Positions 51,139 to 56,015 of a DNA stretch of 56,015 nucleotides are shown here, piece after piece. The notes under the pieces were generated by a model, which was given only the letters and a program-made list of their open reading frames with translations, was not told the origin of the DNA and made no database searches. The position numbers and the translations under genes are program-made. How positions within the stretch are numbered: the first letter of the stretch is position 1; each line of letters begins with the position of its first letter. The DNA lies in the IMG/VR virus record IMGVR_UViG_3300046006_001695, positions 1 through 56,015 of that record; one strand, 5' to 3'. The DNA is from a virus.

Positions 51139-52525
51139 ATAATAGTTTAGGAAACATCTTAAATAAGAATTGCACAGTCCAATCCCCCGACCCAGATCCC
51201 AAACTATTAGCACGTAATATGATATCTGACCCAACTTTAATAAAATTAAAAGATAAATCGTAGGTTTCCCCCACATCCGCGTTAGAAACGTCGGTGAACG
51301 ATATATCACTACCACTCCACGATGCAAGGATAAATCCCGACCGAACTGATCCTATCCGCTGGGCATTATATTCAATAGAAACTCCACTAAATACATCGCT
51401 AGGTATATATGGTTCTATTTGTTCCGTTGCACTAAATATGCCACGTTTTACTGATGAGGAGATAATCGTACTAATTGATGCGGTAGCTGTCGTAACGGCA
51501 ATTTGTGTAGTAGCTAACTTACCAACAAATGATGAGCCGGTAATGCTGGTAGTAACATTCAGTGAACCAGTTATCTGTACTTCATTTCCCGCAGCATATA
51601 TAAGATTACTTCTATTACCATCGTCAGTTCCATTACCTACAATAAAAGCGGCAGGTATAGATGATACAGCGTTAAATTGGCCTTGAACGTGTTGATGATT
51701 GGCTAATGCTATTGTTTGATAACCCTCTGCATGTGAATATGAACCCGATGCTATTGTTTCTTGACCTTCAGCGTGTGAGTAGTCTCCTTTTGCTTGGGTA
51801 TTATCTCCTTCAGCATGTGAGTAGTTTCCTATTGCTTTAGTAATACTTCCTTCAGCATGGGAGTTCTCTCCGGTTGCTATATTCCCCTCTAATCCTTGAA
51901 TAAGAGAGCCTGTTATAGTTTGATTGCCATTAAATGAATTTGAACCAGTTGTTGCAAATCCAAGCGCAACAATTTGAGTTGAACCACTGACAATATTTAC
52001 AGGTATGTTAGCGAGTCCAGTATATGATACTTGCGCAGAACTTGATACGATACCACTCGGAACATTACTAAGTCCCGTATACGAGACTTGTGAGGAACTG
52101 GAGACTACTCCTGACGGGAGTCCTGAAGGTGGCACATACGATGCACTCGTTGCCCAACTGCTTGTTCCTACAAGGTTGCCAACGAATGACCCAGTAAATA
52201 AATTGGCTCTAATAGATTGTGATACGGTAAGATTGCCAAAATAGGCATTGGAGGCAGAAATGGTATCATATACAATTGAGCCACCAGCAGCCAGTGATTG
52301 CGCAACCAGTGCGTAACTAGCCGTGCTTGCATAATCCGCAACGGTAAGATAACTACCAGAGTTATTTGTTACGATGATATCATGGTTATCCACAACAACA
52401 TTATAGTTGTCTCCAGTATTAACCAATACCTGATATACTTCGCTTGGAGTTACCGTGGAAAGATATTCGCTTCCTTTTTCAATAACAACGGTAATATCCG
52501 GTATATCTAGTTTTATATTGTGCAT
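51137..52525 (-). CDS. Fibre protein with YadA-like SHAEG repeats
   Basis: A 462-aa protein. N-terminus HNIKLDIPDITVVIEKGSEY and DYASTASYALVAQSL (shared ASYAL phrase), then VSSSSQVSYTG repeats. Residues 218-270 contain four SHAEG units 14 residues apart (NSHAEGS, YSHAEGD, YSHAEGQ, YSHAEGY), the trimeric autotransporter head repeat. The C-terminal part has VSNADVGETYDLSF, shared in outline with the 49023 protein. Such repeats make a trimeric left-handed beta-roll for binding surfaces. Confidence 0.85.
   Translation of the reverse strand: MHNIKLDIPDITVVIEKGSEYLSTVTPSEVYQVLVNTGDNYNVVVDNHDIIVTNNSGSYLTVADYASTASYALVAQSLAAGGSIVYDTISASNAYFGNLTVSQSIRANLFTGSFVGNLVGTSSWATSASYVPPSGLPSGVVSSSSQVSYTGLSNVPSGIVSSSAQVSYTGLANIPVNIVSGSTQIVALGFATTGSNSFNGNQTITGSLIQGLEGNIATGENSHAEGSITKAIGNYSHAEGDNTQAKGDYSHAEGQETIASGSYSHAEGYQTIALANHQHVQGQFNAVSSIPAAFIVGNGTDDGNRSNLIYAAGNEVQITGSLNVTTSITGSSFVGKLATTQIAVTTATASISTIISSSVKRGIFSATEQIEPYIPSDVFSGVSIEYNAQRIGSVRSGFILASWSGSDISFTDVSNADVGETYDLSFNFIKVGSDIILRANSLGSGSGDWTVQFLFKMFPKLL
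51716..51874 (-). repeat. 42-bp repeats encoding SHAEG units
   Basis: Four in-frame 14-codon repeats with SHAEG cores at residues 222, 236, 250 and 264. Confidence 0.8.
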
Positions 52526-52528
52526 TTA

Positions 52529-52879
52529 TTATCTAGTTACCGTTGGTCTTACTGTTAATCCGCCTTCTAGGATGCGACGAACTACTGGACCTGTTGAGCC
52601 ACTGGTAATATTAATATCATATACATACTTACGTTGTGTTAGTTGTAGTGTAGATGCAGGATCTAGTTGTATAAATAAACTGCCCGAGGTATATGGAGTT
52701 GCCTTTTCAAACGAAAATGTTGCGGCAACTTCATCTGTGGTGTAATTTTCTCGTAATTGGCCGGTGAACGTATAATTGGTAATATCCAATGGAGTATTGT
52801 TATTACTACGATTTTGCAATTGTACGAGTATTTTAAATGTTTCACCTTGCCCGACTTGAAAATCTGTAATATCTGCCAT
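52529..52879 (-). CDS. Small Ig-like virion protein
   Basis: A 116-aa protein with VGQGETFKILVQLQNRSN, DITNYTFTGQLRENYTTDE and LDPASTLQLTQRKYVYDINI. The GETF ... DITxY-x-FxGQLR pattern is that of small beta-sandwich domains at the base of phage fibres (BppU-like N-terminal domains). It probably anchors the fibre encoded next (3 bases away). A late-type box lies 29 bases upstream. Confidence 0.7.
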   Translation of the reverse strand: MADITDFQVGQGETFKILVQLQNRSNNNTPLDITNYTFTGQLRENYTTDEVAATFSFEKATPYTSGSLFIQLDPASTLQLTQRKYVYDINITSGSTGPVVRRILEGGLTVRPTVTR

Positions 52880-52907
52880 ATAATTCTCATTATAAAGAAT
52901 ACTCTAG

Positions 52908-52917
52908 TATAAATATC
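52908..52917 (-). promoter_or_regulatory. Candidate late promoter box before the Ig-like protein
   Basis: GATATTTATA on the minus strand, 29 bases upstream of ATG 52879 and after the tail tube terminator. Confidence 0.5.
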
Positions 52918-52961
52918 AAAAAGTATGTTAATAGGGTGGTTTTATATGACTTTATATACAA

Positions 52962-52997
52962 AATCTCCACAGCGTAATTTGTAACGCCGTGGAGATT
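52962..52997 (-). terminator. Rho-independent terminator after tail tube gene
   Basis: AATCTCCAC and GTGGAGATT make a 9-bp stem with an inner GCGT/ACGC stem, followed on the minus strand by TTTT. It lies 24 bases after the tail tube stop. Confidence 0.75.
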
Positions 52998-53020
52998 CTA
53001 TATCTATTATTACAACAAGA

Positions 53021-53509
53021 TCAATAATTCAAAACACAATAGTCGGGCTGGACGGTAAGTGTGAATGTCATCACATCATCAGTACTCCAATCCATTTCAC
53101 CAAAGTTGACTTCAGTAATTTGTGCGCCCTTGATAATCCATTCTTCGACTTTATCACCCACTGGGCCAAGCACATTGAGTGTTAAGTCTTTCTTGTAGAA
53201 TTCAAGATATCCGTCACGACCCGTGACCGATTCATGATGTAAACGCACCCATTCCATAACGGCTTGTGCGCCTGATGGGACGATTGGGTCATATAATTCC
53301 AATGCCATACTTCCCCATGTAGTCTTTCCTTTCACATATCGTTGTACATTGATATGATCAAGTGGCTTTGAATCTTGTTTAATAGTTGGCCGTGCTACTT
53401 TTTTTACGAGATAAGAAGGAATTCCATCCATGTATAGGATGAAACGATTTTTCATTTTTGGTTCAAATGCTGTAAAGAACAGCTCTTGTTCTGATACTAG
53501 GTTTGCCAT
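53021..53509 (-). CDS. Tail tube protein, T4 gp19-like
   Basis: A 162-aa protein with FEPKMKNRFILYMDGIPSYLV near 15-35 (as KNRFILYMDGIPSYLV), TIKQDSKPLDHINVQRYVKG, WVRLHHESVTGRDGY and the end FTLTVQPDYCVLNY. These are hallmarks of the T4-type tail tube. It stacks in hexameric rings inside the sheath. Its gene follows the sheath with a terminator and a late-type box between, as expected for a highly expressed protein. Confidence 0.92.
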   Translation of the reverse strand: MANLVSEQELFFTAFEPKMKNRFILYMDGIPSYLVKKVARPTIKQDSKPLDHINVQRYVKGKTTWGSMALELYDPIVPSGAQAVMEWVRLHHESVTGRDGYLEFYKKDLTLNVLGPVGDKVEEWIIKGAQITEVNFGEMDWSTDDVMTFTLTVQPDYCVLNY

Positions 53510-53535
53510 GTATAATCTCCGAAAGGATATCTAAC

Positions 53536-53545
53536 TATAAATATA
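53536..53545 (-). promoter_or_regulatory. Candidate late promoter box before tail tube
   Basis: TATATTTATA on the minus strand, 27 bases upstream of ATG 53509. A CGGAGA ribosome site lies between. Confidence 0.5.
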
Positions 53546-53560
53546 AGAAGGTTGAAAATT

Positions 53561-53587
53561 GTGAGGGGAGATTTTACCTCCCCCCAC
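53561..53587 (-). terminator. Rho-independent terminator after tail sheath gene
   Basis: GTGGGGGGAG and CTCCCCTCAC pair with one mismatch around a GTAAAAT loop, followed by AATTTT on the minus strand, 10 bases after the sheath stop. Confidence 0.8.
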
Positions 53588-53597
53588 CTTTCTCAAT

Positions 53598-55934
53598 TTA
53601 CGCGGTTGGGAACGTTGCGCCTGTTGGGAGAACATTGAAATCAAGAATAATGAATTCTGCTGTTCGTGTGGGTTGTAGATAGAGTTGTCCGTACAGGATG
53701 TTTCTATCAATCACATCAGGCGTGTTATTTGTTTCATCCATGACCACGCGGAATGCGTACAATCCAGAACGTTCTTGTACACTTGCAAGGTATGGGTTGA
53801 CAATGTTGAGGAAACGATTGCGTGTTGCTTCAACATTCTGTTCGAACACTAAATAACGTGCCGAACTTGCAATATACTTCTTCACCGCAATTAACAAACG
53901 ACGGACGTTCACACGATCAAGTGCTGATGAACGGCGTTGTAGTGTCTTCTGACCCCATACGCAGATACCTTGTCCTGGGAACTGTGCAATTGGGTTTACC
54001 TTTCCTTCGTAGAGTGTATCACGACTTGCTTGTGGTAAGCGAACCTTGACACCGACTGCACTTGCAATGCCACCACGATTTAATCCAGCAGGTGCAAACC
54101 ATTCTGCTGCAACATTATCGTTGTAAGCATAAATTTCTGGAAGAATTACTGACGGTGGAACCCAAATTAACTTATTGGTATTGGTATCAATGACTCGTAA
54201 CCACGGATAGTAGGTTGCTGCGTAGTTACTATCAATTTCACCCGCCTTTGCTGTTGCTGTTGCTAATGTAGCGGTTAATCCCGTAGTATCCATGATGTAA
54301 AATGCATCTCCACGATCTTCACACAAGGTTAATGCATAATCTGCAATATATGAATGATATTCATAGATAACACCAGGAAGTATTAATAAGTTAAAGTCAA
54401 ACTGATCTGGATTACTGATGGCATCCAATGCTTTCTTATATGATACTGATCCTGCTGACACAGAGGTTGATAAATTGAACCCTTGACTATTGGTAGCAAC
54501 GATGTCACCGCCCATGTTAATGTCACGTGCAGGATTTAATCCGTCAAATCCGCCTTGGAAGGCCACCGAGAACTTACGATAGATGAAACTATCTGCGTCT
54601 GACAGTGAGATTGCCTTTGGCACTGCTCCATTTGGCACATCCACGATGTTTTCAAGATTAAATACTGTACCAACGGTAACTGAGCCCGATGGAATTGGTC
54701 CAAGATAAGAATTATTGGTTTCATTTCCTGCGTCAAAATTCCAACCATAATAATATTTCTTGTCGATTGATTGTGTAGTATATCCTTCAACTGCGCCGTC
54801 AAGCCAACGACTTGTGACATAATCTGGTGCCGTTAATTCACTTGATGCCGCCGACACGGTTGATTCATATGCCGCAAATCCAAACGGAAGTGCTGTTTCT
54901 GGAATCTGCGCATCCGTCATTTCTACCCAAATATATTGTGAGTTATTTGGGAAGTCACCTTGATAATACATTTCACCCGTTACAGTATCTTCAGTTGGTG
55001 CACTGTTACCAATGACCCGTGCAATATACTGTGGACTATCTGGGTCAAGATTTACATTGTCAAACTGTTCTAATATTTCCGAACGTGCATCCGTGTCATC
55101 ATAACGACGAACGAACATTGTAAAGGTACCAAAATTATATTCAACATCTCCACTGGCTTTCATGTTTGCAAACGATACTTTAATTTCTTTGTTTGCAGAA
55201 TTGCCGTCACTGAGTGTGTGAATCTTGAATAGATCTAATTTACTACCACCCAACGTTTGTGATTGAATATACGGCGTACTGGCGTGATTGTAATTGCCAT
55301 ATGTTGAGCCATCAAAATTTAACGCAGTACTTGATGTTACTGCTTGGAATGTAATACTAGTTCCGGCGGCGGCCACTGCTTCAGGGAAAATTGCATAAAT
55401 ATATGAATTTTGTGTTGTAATTGGTGTTGAAGCAAAATAATCTTGGAATGCGTTGGAAGTTCCCTCAGTCGGACTCAGTGAACTTGCACTAATGTTGGTA
55501 CCGCCTGATGCCGATACAACTAAGCTAAAACTACTAGTAGTTCCGGTTGCTGTTGCATTCGTAATCGTATTTCCTGTACTGCTTGGATGTAATACCGCAT
55601 ATACTTTTCTACCCGACGATCCACTGGCATAAATTACCGCAGACTTTGTGGTGGTGGGGTCATATCCAGTAGTTCCTAATACACGAACGATGGTTGCTAC
55701 ACCAGATTCGCGGAGATAATTTTTTGCCGACAATCCCGTGTAATGATTGGTATCTGCTTCGCCAAATCTGGTAATATATTCCTGTTGACCACGCACGATG
55801 GTCGGGATAAACGCTGGACCTTTTGGTGTGGGTCCAATAAATGCCGCCCCGATTTCACTAATACCTTGAGTTAGGAAACTTAAATCCCGTTCTCTGGTAA
55901 ATACGCCAGGGGAAACAATTCTTTCATTTGCCAT
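53598..55934 (-). CDS. Tail sheath protein, T4 gp18-like
   Basis: A 778-aa contractile sheath protein. N-terminus MANERIVSPGVFTRERDLSF with IGAAFIGPTPKGPAF is the classic gp18 opening. The C-terminal conserved domain has YAATYYPWLRVIDTNT, WVPPSVILPEIYAYND, RGGIASAVGVKVRL, QGICVWGQKTL and NVRRLLIAVKKYIASSARYLVFEQN. The middle (about 110-450) is the variable surface-exposed domain. It forms the outer contractile tube around gp19. Start ATG 55934 has TGGAGGA upstream. Confidence 0.96.
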   Translation of the reverse strand: MANERIVSPGVFTRERDLSFLTQGISEIGAAFIGPTPKGPAFIPTIVRGQQEYITRFGEADTNHYTGLSAKNYLRESGVATIVRVLGTTGYDPTTTKSAVIYASGSSGRKVYAVLHPSSTGNTITNATATGTTSSFSLVVSASGGTNISASSLSPTEGTSNAFQDYFASTPITTQNSYIYAIFPEAVAAAGTSITFQAVTSSTALNFDGSTYGNYNHASTPYIQSQTLGGSKLDLFKIHTLSDGNSANKEIKVSFANMKASGDVEYNFGTFTMFVRRYDDTDARSEILEQFDNVNLDPDSPQYIARVIGNSAPTEDTVTGEMYYQGDFPNNSQYIWVEMTDAQIPETALPFGFAAYESTVSAASSELTAPDYVTSRWLDGAVEGYTTQSIDKKYYYGWNFDAGNETNNSYLGPIPSGSVTVGTVFNLENIVDVPNGAVPKAISLSDADSFIYRKFSVAFQGGFDGLNPARDINMGGDIVATNSQGFNLSTSVSAGSVSYKKALDAISNPDQFDFNLLILPGVIYEYHSYIADYALTLCEDRGDAFYIMDTTGLTATLATATAKAGEIDSNYAATYYPWLRVIDTNTNKLIWVPPSVILPEIYAYNDNVAAEWFAPAGLNRGGIASAVGVKVRLPQASRDTLYEGKVNPIAQFPGQGICVWGQKTLQRRSSALDRVNVRRLLIAVKKYIASSARYLVFEQNVEATRNRFLNIVNPYLASVQERSGLYAFRVVMDETNNTPDVIDRNILYGQLYLQPTRTAEFIILDFNVLPTGATFPTA

Positions 55935-55957
55935 ACGAATCCTCCAAATGGGTTATA

Positions 55958-56015
55958 TTATTCTGATACTTCCCCGGTTTCCATATCTATGTTACCAGTT
56001 CCATATGTCTGTTGC
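55958..56015 (-). CDS. C-terminal end of an upstream gene (partial)
   Basis: An open frame enters from the right edge and encodes QQTYGTGNIDMETGEVSE before TAA at 55960-55958. It is too short to identify. In T4 the gene before the sheath is the large terminase, so that is one possibility, but nothing here proves it. Confidence 0.55.
   Translation of the reverse strand, partial: QQTYGTGNIDMETGEVSE

Noticed and set aside
51129-53545. T4-type late promoters TATAAATA
   Set aside because: The motif occurs on the plus strand while all genes are on the minus strand, so it would face the wrong way; the reverse reading is reported as a separate candidate.

Overview
This window is a piece of a tailed-phage genome (contractile-tail myovirus, distantly T4-like). 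The evidence is a tail sheath (gp18-like) next to a tail tube protein (gp19-like), a tape measure protein, a gp26-like baseplate protein, a LysM baseplate protein, and a T4-style replication and recombination set: family B polymerase, DnaB-type helicase, UvsX/RecA, gp32-like SSB, 5'-3' exonuclease and ATP-dependent ligase. No ribosomal, metabolic-core or integrase genes are visible. The DNA is AT-rich, genes are packed with ATGA or TAATG overlaps, and every gene I accept is on the minus strand, so transcription runs from high to low coordinates. The host cannot be named. An LpxH-like phosphoesterase and several glycosyltransferases hint at a Gram-negative host, and the class II (B12-dependent) ribonucleotide reductase is common in environmental phages.

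Layout in transcription order (high to low). 55958-53021: end of an unknown gene, tail sheath, tail tube, each tail gene followed by a hairpin terminator. 52879-37889: a long adhesin/tail-fibre region with a small Ig-like virion protein, YadA-like SHAEG repeats, large Ser/Thr/Gly-rich fibres, a Gly-rich fibre, three LamG paralogues, a PEPT-repeat protein, and a (PTPSPV)n protein with Cys-rich modules ending in a knottin-like cystine pattern. 37824-29846: a sugar and modification cluster with GDP-mannose 3,5-epimerase, a giant multi-module glycosyltransferase, two more glycosyltransferases, a 2OG-Fe(II) oxygenase and a DUF6065-like protein. 29844-27725: a coiled-coil protein and a SNF2/HARP helicase. 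27686-16770: baseplate and tail assembly genes with tape measure, LysM protein and a large hub protein carrying a muralytic-like domain. 16769-14134: a divergent family A polymerase-like protein, a UDP-glucose dehydrogenase-like enzyme and one unknown. 14036-1623: SSB, RecA, exonuclease, helicase, ribonucleotide reductase, GT2, phosphoesterase, two thioredoxins flanking a Vsr-like nuclease, dUTPase, polymerase B, two mini-proteins and a WGR-like ligase. 487-1: a tRNA-like RNA and the start of an amidase (endolysin).

Regulation. Replication genes and some others are preceded by sigma70-type promoters with TTGAC(A/T/G), a spacer of exactly 17 and a TATAAT-like hexamer. Several structural and sugar genes instead carry GATATTTATA-like boxes 25-34 bases before the start codon with no TTGACA, a candidate late promoter. 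The recA and ssb promoters share an inverted repeat overlapping the -10 region.

The most interesting candidate system is the block at 29846-40811. A putative Fe(II) oxygenase, GT60-like GlcNAc-transferase domains, an O-fucosyltransferase-like domain and a GDP-L-galactose-making epimerase lie beside Pro/Thr/Ser repeat fibre proteins. Together they could hydroxylate and glycosylate a mucin-like phage fibre. No gap longer than 150 bases lacks an annotated feature.
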